Below, one piece after another: positions 11,791 through 24,514 of a DNA stretch of 64,000 nt. The DNA lies in assembly GCF_037975245.1 (NCBI RefSeq), contig NC_092572.1:33639989-33703988 (forward strand), written 5' to 3'. The notes under the pieces were generated by a model. The model saw nothing but the letters and a program-made list of their open reading frames with translations, was not told the origin of the DNA and ran no database searches. Source of the DNA: Apostichopus japonicus. Its lineage: Eukaryota > Echinodermata > Holothuroidea > Aspidochirotida > Stichopodidae. Both the position numbers and the translations under genes were made by a program. Position 1 is the first letter of the stretch. Each line of letters opens with the position of its first letter.

Positions 11791-12394
11791 TATATTTTAT
11801 TATATACATGTATATATTACCAGATATGTTATCTACTCTGCTTGTCTCTGATTGGCTATCCGTTCCTGTTAATTAGTTAAATTACATAGCATATCTCTGT
11901 TGCACATTGACCTTACTGAAGATTCTGTACACTGTATAGTGACAGCAACAAGTATCATTGTGAACTTTGTTTTGCCATTTACTTCACCTGCAGCCCTTCT
12001 GTACAACCATATAGTAATATTGAACAAATTCAGAGCGCTTACAGGAAGCTTGTAGTGATGTGTCTGTGTCTGGTGGGGAATGATGGGGGGGGGGAGATAT
12101 TAACGATATTATTTTATAAAACTTCAAGTACCCCGTAAAGTGCCCCTCTTTGTAATACGAAATGATCTTTACTAATACAAATGACCTCTTATAAATTTGT
12201 AACTTTGTAAAAATGCCCTTTTTTATTTTGATGTACTATATTGTTGAATACATTAATGCAATTAAAATTAGAATATTCTCTTTTGTTAAAACAGTATTTT
12301 CAACATTGCTGTATTTTGTGGTACGGCATGCACAGAAAACAGTTTTGCCGGAAATTGTATATATAATTTGGTGGTCTTTAGCCCCACTGCCCAT

Positions 12395-13475
12395 TGGAGT
12401 GTGTCCCCCCACCCCACCCCCACACTCCTCAGGATTTAAAACTCTTCCGCCGTCCCTGGTAGAACGAGATATGGACAGACGAAAACCATTCCCAACTAGA
12501 CAGAGATTGTTCAGTTTTATTAAAGAAGAACAAACAAGAATTGAATCCAGTTATATCATGCAAAGAAATTCGAAAAGCACAATATTTATCAGATTAGTCA
12601 ATATTTATGAGATTATTCAATACTCTCACAACCAAGTTTGCTGTTTGATCTTATTAGTTTCAATTTTCACTCTTTCTTCTGAGTGAGATGGTCAAGCGCC
12701 CTCGAAAGCAAAAGTTATTTGTCCGCGCTCTGGTGGTCACTTACACCGAAGATGTCATACGCCCTCAATTAAGCACACGATTATATTGGTTATGGTAAAG
12801 TGATGGTTATTGTTAGAATAAATATAGCATTCCAAATATCAAGTTGATAAAACATCGTTAGATTATAGATAGACATGTTGATTATTATTGTCTCGCAAGG
12901 AATGATGAACTGAAGTTCTACTCGCCATGTAGTGAACGCACAGAATAAAGTCGTTCGATATTTGATCGAGTCATTTTGATTTCAATGGGGCTCTCCAGCG
13001 TCTTATCCGAGGGTGTTGTCATATAGGTCCTAACAGAGTTCAGACTGTAGGTCCTAACGTGCTTTATCTGCACAGTTTACAAAACTATGCTCTAAAATAA
13101 CACGATGTCGTAAATGCACAACACTCACAAGCATACGAACACGCAGGGGGAATTTGTATGCAGAGGCGTAATAAAAAATGAATGATTTTGAACTTTTTTT
13201 GGCTCCTGTAAAAACCTTGCAAATATAACATCATTTTACAACTAAGCACCCGTAATGATGTAGTTTTAATTTCGAGGGGAGTACCTCCTCCCCGTACGGC
13301 CCCTCTTCAAAGCCGACCCATTCACCAAAATAATTCAAGTGAAAACGTGTCACCGAGCAAAATAATTGGAAAGGAAAGGAAAACCAGGGCCATAAAGACG
13401 TGTTTACTGTTGCTCTGTATGCGTGAGTTGACTATCAGAACTCTTGAATCAAATAATGATAACTGTTATTGATGT
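12395..13475. repeat. Dispersed repeat, copy A (~1.1 kb)
   Basis: This stretch aligns in order with 20680-22135. Shared blocks include CTTCCGCCGTCCCTG (12448), GACCGAAG/ACCGAAGA with the ACGCCCTCAATT-like block (about 12745-12770), ACAAGCATACGAACACGCAG (about 13126-13147) and AACTAAGCACCCGTAATGAT (about 13240). It ends with ATGCGTGAGTTGACTATC (about 13420). Copy A lacks about 630 bp that interrupt copy B. A hAT-like CAGAGGCGTAAT lies at 13161 at that breakpoint. No intact coding sequence. Confidence 0.7.
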
Positions 13476-13611
13476 TCAGGAATTGTGTATTTTCTTATAT
13501 CTTTAAACAAATCTTTACACAATGGCGTTGCCTTTTTACCATTTAATCCCGTTTTTCCTTTTACATCTGTCATTAACATTAAACATAAATCAAGGTGGTT
13601 TCATTATCACA
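13476..13611. other. Short non-coding spacer
   Basis: The overlapping small frames here have no recognised homology. I see nothing else. Confidence 0.4.
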
Positions 13612-13817
13612 CAGGGACGGATCCAGGATTTCGAAAAGCGGGGGGGGGGGGGGGAGAGGAAGGTGGCGGTGAGGTTTTTCCGAGGTACAGGAATTGTCAT
13701 AATTAATACCTAAGCGGAGCGCCACCATCAGTTGGAGTGTAGCAGAACAAACACATTCTTGACAAAATTGCCTACCGAGGATTGCCGGAAATAGCTCTTT
13801 CCGGGCCTTGTTAGTTG
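13612..13817. mobile_element. hAT-like end plus paired-hairpin module, unpaired
   Basis: It begins CAGGGACGGATCCAGGATTT, a typical hAT-type terminus, followed by a run of G. The module TAAGCGGAGCGCCACC (13711) and the hairpin CCGGAAA...TTTCCGG (13785-13804) follow. The matching right end was not found before the next element at 14312. Confidence 0.5.
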
Positions 13818-14303
13818 CATTTAAAAAAAAATTAAGCTCTTACGTGTTGGAAATTTAAACTTCCCAAAATAAGTAAATTCGAAAACAAAATCGGTAAAGT
13901 CACTTTGTAGGGGAAGAAAATGACTTTACTCTATATTCGATGTTCTACACAGGTAATTGAAGGTAATCATATTTAGTAAATCACGTGACATAAATATAAT
14001 TCCATGACAGTTGGTCTTAGAAAGGTTCAAATTCGTGCTGATTGCAACTAGTGGATGTACTTGTAGGTATACAATAATTGCTATTCGTAAATAACCAGAT
14101 AAAAAATACGCAGAGCATTCTGATAGTAGCCGTAGCCTTTATAAACTCTGTAATTTAGGTGTAAATTGTTAGGTTTGTGTTATTATTATTATTTGTTTTA
14201 CATGCCAAACAGGAACTTAGTGCGGGCACCTAATGGGCTGAAAAGACGAGTCGTGTGGGGGACTGGGGCCACTGCCCCCTCGTTAGTAGGCTAAAAAGGC
14301 CTT
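13818..14303. other. Non-coding, possibly remainder of a decayed element
   Basis: AT-rich with a short ATT repeat near 14180 and a G/C-rich block at 14255-14280. I see no gene. Confidence 0.4.
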
Positions 14304-16051
14304 GATATATGCAGTGGCGTCACCAGACTTTTCAGTCTGGGGGGGGGCACAGGGGGCACCAGCATTTGATGGGGGGGCACTTAGGTGGATACGGATCAAC
14401 GTCCTGGGGAGGGGTCTAAGGGGAGGGGGTGCCCCTCCAGGCGCGGCGGAACCGGAAGATTATTGGGGGGGGGGCTAATGTGTAGAGACTATCTAAGCGG
14501 AGCGCCACCATCGGTTGGCGCGGAGCGTACAAGAAAATTTTGGGTTTTTCAAACCTCCAGATGGCCGGAAACGGCACTTCCCGAGTGTTTTATGCTGCGA
14601 ATACCTAGCCCTAAAATATGGGTCTCAAGCCTGCAATTTCTCAGATTGCACGTAAAAGTCTTTAAAAACATTGTAATTTGTATATTCGATGGTGTTTTAA
14701 GAGAGTAGCTATTACTCGTAGTGTACTCGCAAAGACGTTTTTGAGTGTAGTAAGGGGGGGGGGGATGTTGGAGAACTGGCTGAAATGAAGCAAGTCATTG
14801 GCCTAAGACGAAGTTGTGTTGCGCTTACCGGTACTCACACTCACTGCTTCCACTTTTCACGGGGCGTGAAGACGCGGTTGGGGTGACAATATGGTCTATA
14901 GCCAGGGGACAGGCCGAGGGTTTACTAAAATTATTACACCTATATAGTATACGTGTGCATCGGACAGATCGACAAGTATGCATTGAAAAATGGGCAGATG
15001 CACGTTTCGGAGCCTTGGTAAATATTGGGGGGGGGGGGGCTTATCATGCATTTGCCCCCTCAACTTTTTCATTGGCCCAAGCCCCCCCCGGTTCTGCCGC
15101 CACTGCCCCCCCTCCCCTTTGGAAAATTTTCGCATACGGAGGATGGGCTAGATGCAAAATGCTGCCACATTTGATGCTAAATTCGATCTGAAGATATCTC
15201 CAGAAATTGCTATTTTTGAGGTAATGATTTTAACAAGGCGCAGAATTTTGCAGAGGATATAAACCACATGCTGTCGATATTATGCCTAACCCTATCAATA
15301 GAACCTACATTTGTTGAATTAATGTGTGCATGACCCCGACTCCTTTCTTGTCCCTCTCGTTTTCGCCCATTATCTATTAAGATGTAACAGGTTCCAGCAT
15401 CGTTATTGGCTTCTATCAGGGACCTCACCATGCAATCCAAAGTTTGATCACACATCGAGTATGGATCAGTATGCAGGTGTGAACATTCGCTATTTGTTCC
15501 TACAAGCATCTGACCTCAAATGACCTCTGCACCCCCTACACAACAGGGTTAATGTATGGGTCCACAAATATAGGCTAGTATGGTGCCTGCGGACCCTCAC
15601 ATTCTCACATTTCGTCAGCTCCTAACCTGTCAACCTCAGACCAAGGCAACATATTGCAGTACCCTCCCTTCTCACAGTCATGTAGCTCGCGAAGCGGACT
15701 TGTATATCCGCTGGTATGGCGTGAGCACTGACACATTCAATGTAAATATCGACACCTGTTGTAATGACGCGGGTAACGACTTCGATACCCGACGTTCACG
15801 GATAAACTTGTTCATTTTTTCGCAGCTCATTTGAAGAAAATACGAATTACTGTGCTTCTTTGTCCTTATGAAAAACCAACTCAGATGATGGGAGTTGAAT
15901 ATAACAAAAAATATATATATATTTTTACCAACCCAAATCTCAGATGCATGGGGGGGCACTCGGGGGGGGGGGGCACTAGGTTTTCCAGGGGGGGGGGGGG
16001 GCACGTGCCCCCCTGCCCCCCCCCCCCCTTGGCGACGCCACTGGATATATG
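14304..16051. mobile_element. hAT-type DNA element E, complete with 8-bp target duplication
   Basis: The element spans 14312-16043 (1732 bp). Its left end CAGTGGCGTCACCAG and the reverse complement of its right end CAGTGGCGTCGCCAA match at 13 of 15 bases. GATATATG flanks both sides (14304-14311 and 16044-16051). An 8-bp duplication and CAG-starting ends are typical of the hAT superfamily. A perfect small hairpin, CCAGACT-TTTC-AGTCTGG, sits just inside the left end. Runs of G follow the left end and runs of C precede the right end. It contains the paired-hairpin module at 14491-14583. No transposase frame is present, so it is non-autonomous; G-runs near 14753 and 15029 hint at a composite origin. 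Confidence 0.88.
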
Positions 16052-17918
16052 GTTGATGAAGTAAGTAGAATGACGATACCAGAACGGCATGCGCCGAAGA
16101 TGCGAGCTATCTAGGGGGTCCGAGGTAATTCCCCGGAGAACTTAGCACTTTTGGACGTCAAATGGTGCAATGTGATGCACATATAATTCCTATACATAGA
16201 TAGGATCAAGTGAGTCATTGGAAATTGTTCTCGTACACAAGGAATTACGATTATTTTCCAAATATTTATGAGTGGGGGTGGGGGTGGGAGGGGGACGAAG
16301 ACATTACGTCCCCAACCAAATAATTGGGATGGAGGGAAACATCTTTGCAAGAAATTTTCAAGAATTGACAAAGCGATAAGTATTACAACAAATTGGCAGT
16401 GGTTTGCAAATAATATAACTCTTATGCTGAGTAACCAGCTTTGGGAATGCATTATCTTCTAAATTTGCTAAATTGGACAACAAAATTCCACAACTTGCAA
16501 AGTACCGAAGAAAACCAGTATTTAGGCTTATTTGAAATAATAGAATCAAATTCACCAGTTTAGGGTATAGTTGTAGAATAGCATTGGGCGGTTTATTTCT
16601 GACATTATTTCGCATTCACGAGTATGGCACTTTAGACCCACCATATACGGTCATAGACACACGGTTAGATATAGATTGAGAGTATTATAATAGTAGTGAA
16701 CATTACATGGTTTAGTCAGATAACTATGGACACAAAATGTTACTTACATTGTTAGTAAAATCTTCCTCTTTATAATCCATTGAAAGAGCAAAGAGAACAC
16801 AGATTTGTTTTTTCTATTTTGGGACACCAATTTTTAACAAATTTGAAAAATTTGCCCACACTTCAAACTTCGCGGTTCGAGGACAGGGAAAGGTTTTGGT
16901 GTGATTACCTGATAATATATCGTCCTTGCCGTGACCAACTCAATTATACATTGGGAATAGCATTCAATAATATATACACAATTACAAGGCTCTAATTTAA
17001 TACTGTCGTTGTCATCTCATGAGGAATATAAGCTAATATCTAGAGAAATGTCTTGGTAATGAGTTATTAGTGTGAATCAACTTAAATGTTACCAATATTT
17101 GTCAACACGAGACGTTCATGTTATTGGCCTTTTCACACAAGTCGAATTCTCCAAATCGTGGAGTCTAACTCCGTGAAATTAATTTCCACAACGATTGTCC
17201 GACAGGTAGTAAATAAATGAAAGAACATCACTCACCAGCGGTCTATTCTCATACCAAGGCTGTTCTCCCGGACAATCCCCAGTAACTGTAGCTTTCAAAT
17301 TCCCGGCTGATAGGTATACGTGTAGGCCTATAGTAGTAATGTTACATACTGGTAAAGGAATTAATCTAGCAACCGTGTTTGCTCCTACTGATCATTCCTT
17401 TCTACGATCCCGTTAGCTACCATGGGGCTTAATGAAAGGGAGCAAGGCAAACAGGGGAAGGGGAGGGGGGGGGGGGCTACCTAACACTGGAAACTGCGAC
17501 TGAATAAACAGGGTTATGATGTTCTAGTGTAAAAGAATCTTTAACTTTTCTTATGCAAATTAAATACAAGTTATCTGTGGCATGCGTTGCTGGTTATTAT
17601 GATTACGTAACTATGTGTTTCTTTGTTACGCTAGACAATCTGTTTTGCTTCATATAAAAGCAAGAAGCCATTATGTTCGTAGAGTTATTATTCTTTCTTT
17701 ATATATCTTAAATCTCGTTGATATTTCGCTGATGACTCGTTACCTGTTTTCAATATTTCCTATAATATATTTCAATATGTCAGTGTTCAACCTTTGCGTT
17801 TTCGTGATCCCTTTGATACTATTTATTTAAATACTTTATCTTCAGCTTACTGAGTTGGCTTCATCAATTCCAATCTATCTGGAGTAAGAGATCAATAGAT
17901 ATTCTAAAAATAATTATA
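16052..17918. other. Intergenic; no gene seen
   Basis: It holds G-rich tracts at about 16275-16300 and 17455-17480 and short chance frames on both strands with no recognised homology. Confidence 0.45.
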
Positions 17919-18167
<249 letters not shown>

Positions 18168-19140
18168 CCTAACCTTTAATATATTTGATAAAATGTTACA
18201 ACAAAAAAACTGCACTAATTTCTGCTAACTTGATATGCCCAAAAAATAGAGCATTCATCTAATAAAACATCACTGTTTTTTCGGAATTTTGGACAAGTTT
18301 CATTTGAATTTTCTAGCTGATTATAGCGGATTTCGTTGTCATGCAAACACAATATAGTCTCAACATAAATTCTCATTACATATCGCAGCGATGATCATGC
18401 CCAACGTATAGTCACTAAAGTTTAAAGATTAATCGCATGTTCTTACCTCGAGTAATACCTCGAGTACATTACAGAACATTTATTTTTAAACCTTTGCATA
18501 GAAATGATCGGTTAAGTTAATATGAAAACGCTATAGTTTATGTTAGATGATGTGATTGAAAGAAACTGCCCTGTCTGTCTAGTTGACTGACGAGTAATTC
18601 AAACAATAATTGATCTATGGAGCACGCCCTCTATTAATCAATAATTATCGTTGCTGGTCAGAATTAGAGCGTCCTGCTACATCCATGTGTATAGTTTAGA
18701 GACAACAATTGCAGGATATTTAAATATATGCAAATAAAACGTGACTCTTTAATACAGATAATAAACTGCATTTTTATAGGATTTCAGTATTGGACAGAAT
18801 AGAAAAACAACTCAATAAGATGTTTTGAATGTACAGAGTTTATAACATTAATGTATATACCAAGACAAACGGGTTACCGACGGATACATTTATTTGTACT
18901 TGAATCAGCTTTTCTAGTTGATTTTGATAATTGTTGGTTGATACTAAACGTCCATTGCAATGTATAAGACATAAGCTTGAATAGACAAATTACCATTTAG
19001 ACAGTAAGTTACAGATGCCGAAAATTAAAACAAAATCCCATTGTTGTTTAACAAAAGGTTAGTGTGACACGGCTCCGCGCGACGAAATTTTAAGACTTGA
19101 GCATTAAGAATTACAAACCTTCACTTAGTGACGTCACTCT
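18168..19140. other. Intergenic; no gene seen
   Basis: AT-rich. No frame longer than chance and no repeat was recognised. Confidence 0.5.
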
Positions 19141-19144
19141 AGGG

Positions 19145-19615
19145 TTATATTATCATAAGAACATGACAATGTTATATTACTTTGACTTTGCAGCAAACTA
19201 TGAAGGTTTGTGAAAATGTCGAGGGAACGCTAGCCTAAATATCATAATAATATTAACGGTGACAACAATCATTAGCGGTTAATTGATCGATTAAAAATAT
19301 GTAACCCCGGGAATATTAATCGCTCATTTGTTAAAAAAGTAAATAAAACAATTCCCTCAAGTTTAAAGTCAAATCAAGATATTGAAAACATAGGAATTAA
19401 CAGAACATTTGCTATCAGTGTGCTGTGTTATACTTTACAATGATATATTATTTTATTTGCAGCAATTCTTGGAAGGTTTGTGAAAATGTCAACTGAACGC
19501 AACGCCTGAATAAATGTCACAACACTATCAATATTGCCAAGAAGTATGATCGGTTTATTGATCAATTAACAACAAACTCATATTGTCTTACTCCCCCAAA
19601 TAAAATAAAAATATT
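19145..19615. repeat. Diverged tandem duplication, ~300-bp period
   Basis: Two copies share GGTTTGTGAAAATGTC (19203 and 19474) preceded by a TTTGCAGCAA-like block, and followed by GAACGC, ACAACAAT/ACAACACTAT and a TTGATCGATTAA/TTGATCAATTAA segment. They are diverged and non-coding. Confidence 0.6.
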
Positions 19616-20680
19616 CCAGTGACTTACATTTGACAATCATGAATTGCTAGGTTTTTAGAGTCAACTGCAAAGTATGTTCCAAGATTAACTATAGCCAATA
19701 AAAGGAGCCAATAAAGGGAGGGTAAAGCTCAGTGACTTACTACCCCCTCCCCACCTCCAATAGTCAGTATGGGGGTTTGTATTCTGCCGTGGAAGAATGA
19801 GACACACTGTACGGGTGCACTCCCATCCCCCCCCCCCCCCCCCATGTCATTTCATTGTCTCAACCTCACAGAAAGTATTTATTAGCAAAACCTTGCGTTA
19901 GTCTAAATTTTAAAAACAATTCTAGGGTGACGGCTTCAATAACCCGGAAATAAAATATGTCCGTTCATTCAAATTGCTCGTAATTTCCAAGTTAGTTTTC
20001 CGTTGATTTTTTACCAAAGCCATGATTTCTATGAACGGAGGAACGCCGGTATAGTAAAGACATCAGTGATGCCCTCCAATGTATTAATGGGTTTAGATGT
20101 TTTCAAATTAGATTTTAAATCATTTGAAATCGCTGAGAATAATATTAAATAGGCAATAGGTGCATGAGCGTCCAGAGACAACACGGTTAGGACCCGGATT
20201 CAATTACACTACCCGGCACCATCTGTACACAGTTCATTATTCGATATTTTCCCAGCCCCCCCCCCCCAGTATTTTCCCTGAACGGCAAAGTGAGTGCGTT
20301 ACCCGAGACTGTGGAGGGGGGTCTTAACTATAATTTGATAACTGTTAGTAAACACTCAATATTGCCCCTCTATACGTAAAAGAAATGCTCATTTTTAATG
20401 ACATGTACCCTCCTCAAATTTCATACGTTGGTTAAAAAGCCCATTTAGTTTTATTAACCATTATTAATAACGACGATAATTTTTAATTACCATGTGCCAT
20501 TTTGTTCAAAATTTTCATACAAGTGAAATTAACAAGTTCTCTTTTGTTAGACAAATTTCAAAACTGGAATTTGTGCTATACGGAATGGACGGAGAATATT
20601 TTGTCTCTGAAGTTTGGAGGTAACTTCGTGGTTTTTCACTCAAATAAATGTCGCAAATCCCACTTTCCCTCGATGTATTC
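19616..20680. other. Non-coding with poly-C tracts
   Basis: C-runs lie at about 19828-19845 and 20255-20268. No gene and no matched element ends were recognised. Confidence 0.4.
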
Positions 20681-22135
20681 GCCACCCCCCTCTCCTCCAC
20701 AGGATTGAATCCCCTTCCGCCGCCCCTGAGAGAACGAGACAATGGACAGAACAAAGGTCACGTGGTTCCACAATATATATTCCACATAGTAAGATTAACG
20801 TTCATCATTCATCCTAGTGTTCTCAATTGCTTCAATGAGATTGGGAGAGACTGCCAGAAGCCAATCTAAATCACTCTTGTAGATTTCAGTACTTATGACA
20901 CGCTGGTCGCCCCGTGTTCGTGTAATAGCATACATTGTATTACTGCATAATATGTATGAGATAATGCAATAGACTAATACCTTTTTTTTTTTCTTGATCT
21001 GACTAGTTTCAAGTTTTACTCTCTTTTTTTTCTCGAGAAAATAAGTAGAAGTTGTTATTCCGCGAGACAGCGGCCACTTAGACCGAAGAAGTCGTACGTC
21101 CTCAATTTAGGTCGACAGACGCACACGATTAAGAAAGTTATGGTAAATTAAACTATCACGATGGCGTAAAAGCACAACACTAACAAGCATACGAACACGC
21201 AGGGTGAATTTTATGCCGACGCATAGGCGTAGCAATAGGAGGATCAGGCAGTCCATTGAACCTGGACAGCAATATCCAGGGACCCCCAATATCGAGGAAC
21301 CTCCAATATCCAGGGTCACCAAGTGTTCGTTCCAACATTTTGAGCCAATGGATAACAACAGTCAGTCATGTTTATGCAAGAAATATTGATATTTGCAACC
21401 GTGTCTATGCCTCAGTCTGTTTTATCTCAAAGAGTTGACAACAGATGAATTGCACACTGCCCTCACTCAGGTACGGAACATCCGACCTGCTTTATCACAG
21501 TTATGTACTACATTGAACCGTATTGAACTGGTAGTTCTTGAATTTAAAGCAAGCTTTGTCGGAAATGCAAAGCAATTAACAAACTAAAATGTCTATACAC
21601 AGCTTTTCGTTTACTTTCATGCTCCGTGAAGAAATATTATTGCAGATTGTAAAACAATACAGACCTTCAGTTCATGTTTACACTATGATTGTAAGATATA
21701 TCACATCCTGTAACTTAGAATATATGTGATATCACACGTCATTTCCCCCTAATAACCAGGTATTGAAACTTGACACTTTTTTAAGGTCGTAAATGTTTGG
21801 TAGGTTCACCCAAAATTGAGAGAAAAAGAAATATTGGCGATGAATGTAGTGAAAAATGAATGATCTTGAACATCAACTTTTCCTGTATTCAACTAAGCAC
21901 CCGTAATGATGTAAAAGTATTTAATGCTAGGGGGATACTCCTATCCGTACGTCTCTTTCCAATGCCGCAATATTCACCAAGATAATTAGAGTAAACATTG
22001 GTACCACCAAGCAAAACAATTAAAATTAAATGGAAAACCAGGGCCATACGACGTGATTACTGATCACGACGAGCCTCTTTACCGTGCATGCGTGAGCTGA
22101 CTATCTGGACTCTGGAATCATATAATGATGATATT
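20681..22135. repeat. Dispersed repeat, copy B, with a ~630-bp interruption
   Basis: It aligns in order with copy A at 12395-13475. The shared sequence breaks at about 21215 and resumes at about 21848 (AAAATGAATGAT in both copies). The extra DNA between starts near CATAGGCGTAGCAATAGGAG, which resembles a DNA-element end, but no matching right end was found. The extra segment contains short AATATCCAGGG repeats at 21270-21315. No intact gene. Confidence 0.65.
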
Positions 22136-23095
22136 TTTCTCTCCTTAAAGCTAGTTCGTGTATATATGACAATATCAGATTATATTTAACAACTACAGCA
22201 GTTTAAATGCTCTTAACCGCACTTGTTAGTTTTAATCTCGGCGGAAGAAAAAACAAAAAAAAGGCAAACATGAAAAAGAAATGCTAATGTTAAGATACTA
22301 CGGAAGTATTTCCAAAATAACTTCCGCGCAGAGACTGACCTAGGGAAAATGTCGAGCGCCCTCTAAAATAAAGATTTACAACAGATCTAGAAACTTGAAA
22401 CCATTCGGATTAGTCACAACGTACTTCCAACAATAAATTATTACTTCATGTATCATATTCTTCGTTTTATTCCACTTCTATTCGTCCAGAACTTGTTTTC
22501 ATGCTGTGATAAACTACTTACTGTGTCGTTGGAACACAGTTTCTTGTAAATTCGTTTAAGTTTCATTTAAACGTAGTTTACAAACAACACATTGTCACCT
22601 ATCTTTAACTAAATCGTTTAGTATTTTACGTAGAGGGAATTATGATATTTAACAAGAGAATGGGTGTAATGAATACGGATATCGATATTAGCCCAATATA
22701 TTTGTAGTTAGTAGATCACAAATAGCAAATGTCATCATGTGGTTTTCTATCTACAGATTAAGTATATAGGAACTTCGTTGTTGCACAGCGTTGGCTGCAA
22801 TAAACACCCGAGGAAATAGCTTTTTTATCTTTAGTTGTAAAAGTATACGCTATTTGAGATGAGAATGAACAGTTCAAAAAGTAACAACTTCTTAAATTTC
22901 AAGTATGAAGCCTGTAATTTATGACTTACTGTTTTTAAAGTAATTTAGTAAACGAGTGTACTTATATGGAGGAGGTCAACGGAACAGTGGTTTGACGACC
23001 CTTTGCAAATTTATCAAAAAGTTTCCTAAAAAAAACATACGTACGAACCTCATCCAAGAATTCGCATTCGCAAGCAAAGACTATAAAATATGCTG
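22136..23095. other. Intergenic; no gene seen
   Basis: AT-rich DNA between the dispersed repeat and the 3' end of the LINE. Nothing was recognised. Confidence 0.45.
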
Positions 23096-23099
23096 ATAA

Positions 23100-24446
23100 T
23101 AAAGTAAAATAACATTTATTGATATCAATCATAAAATGAAGACATAATAAAATGGAATCCGCAGCTTAAAAATATGCAAAATATATATACAAAAATATGA
23201 TAAAAATTTCATCTAGTTATGTGACAATTCAAAAGCTTTACACTCCTCGGTAAAAAAGAATGTCTAAAGCGTTCAGTACGCATACGAGGTAGTGTATACA
23301 ACCTACGTGGAGTGGTGTAATACTTATGGAGAGGATGGTCAGGATCAGTCAAAATCCCTCTTACATAATGAAGTACAATTTCTTCAATGTACTGATCATC
23401 TTTAGAATAATACTTTCTAAAATGTCTGTTAATCAAATTGAGTTGTGTCTTGAAACAGGAAGAGAGCCACACAGGAGCACAATAGACCATGCGTGAAAGC
23501 ACCATGGAACGGAAGAGCCAAAGCTGTTTCTCATATTCTAGACCAAATCCTCCCAACCTATAAATACAATATAGCCGCTGCTTTATTTTCGCAAGTGTTG
23601 AGCCTATATGAGAGTCCCAAGTGAGAGTATGATTAAAAATGAGTCCTAAATATTTAAAATCTGACACAATCTCAACCTCACTATCATTAATTATAACTGG
23701 ATCATGCATCTGAACTGAACGGAAATCAACAATTAATTCCTTGGTCTTGGAGCTGTTAATAAAAAGGTAATTGGGTTTTACACCACGCTACAGTCTCCGC
23801 AATAGCTGTGTGGTAATTGACAATGCTCTGTGGATATTTATCATTACACAAACCAACAATATCCGTATCATCTGCATATTTTGTAATGTAAACATTTTCA
23901 TAAAGTGTGGACAAGGATTCAGTATAAACGGCAAACAGCAAAGGTGATAAACGACACCCTTGTGGGACACCAGTATTAGTGACAATATATTCACTGCTGA
24001 CCCCATGATCCCCATCACAGTATACATATTGAGTTCTGTTGAATAAATAGTGATACAGCAATGAAATGATGTTCTTGTTTACATGAGCATCTAACGTACG
24101 AAGTAAGTTCGAATTGCTAAGAGTGTTAAATGCGGAGCTAAAGTCCATAAAACAAACCCTGGCAAAATTACCGACAGTGTCCACATGTTGGCGTAGAACT
24201 GTATCTAACAGCAAACACGCATCCACAGTTGATCTTCCACTGCGGTACGCATGCGATCTGATACATATCCAATGATGGAATACATTCTATGATTTCAGTG
24301 CGAATAAGCTTCTCGAAACATTTCATAATGACACTAGTCAAAGCAATGGGCCGGTAGTCTTTCTTTTCCACTGGGTGAGGCATTTTCATCAATGGGATAA
24401 TCTTACTTCGTTTCCAGTCATTAGGAATGATTCCACTTTTATAACA
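23100..24446 (-). pseudogene. 5'-truncated LINE reverse transcriptase (Rex1/CR1-like)
   Basis: Three overlapping minus-strand frames (24168-24392, 23756-24226, 23209-23709) together give the central and C-terminal part of a non-LTR reverse transcriptase. Visible motifs in order: KKDYRPIALTSV; CFMDFSSAFNT (about 24121-24153); GVPQGCRLSPLLF (about 23936-23971); the catalytic YADDT around 23864-23878; KTKELIVDFR just upstream of 23709; and FKYLGLIFNHTLTWDSHI. A typical LINE C-terminal tail follows, ending near PRSVKLLN at the stop at 23209. At least two frameshifts break it, near 24245-24255 and near 23770. The 3' tail contains an AATAAA-like signal on the minus strand near 23115. The endonuclease and ORF1 are absent. 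The clade is judged from motif wording only. Confidence 0.85.
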
Positions 24447-24514
24447 TTGAGTGTTATAAAAGTGGATACATTCCTAATGACTGGAAACGAAGTAAGATTA
24501 TCCCATTGATGAAA
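24384..24514. repeat. 131-bp hairpin at the LINE 5' end
   Basis: The arms at 24384-24446 and 24452-24514 are inverted copies, with 61 of 63 positions matching around a 5-nt centre. The left arm is LINE coding sequence (minus strand, reading towards KIIPLMK). The right arm is the same stretch inverted. Confidence 0.92.

Noticed and set aside
13485-16090. Gly- and Pro-rich small frames
   Set aside because: They arise from poly-G/poly-C tracts within hAT-type elements.
20165-20225. tRNA-like GGTGC...GCACC stem
   Set aside because: The ends pair, but D and anticodon arms do not form and the A-box is absent.
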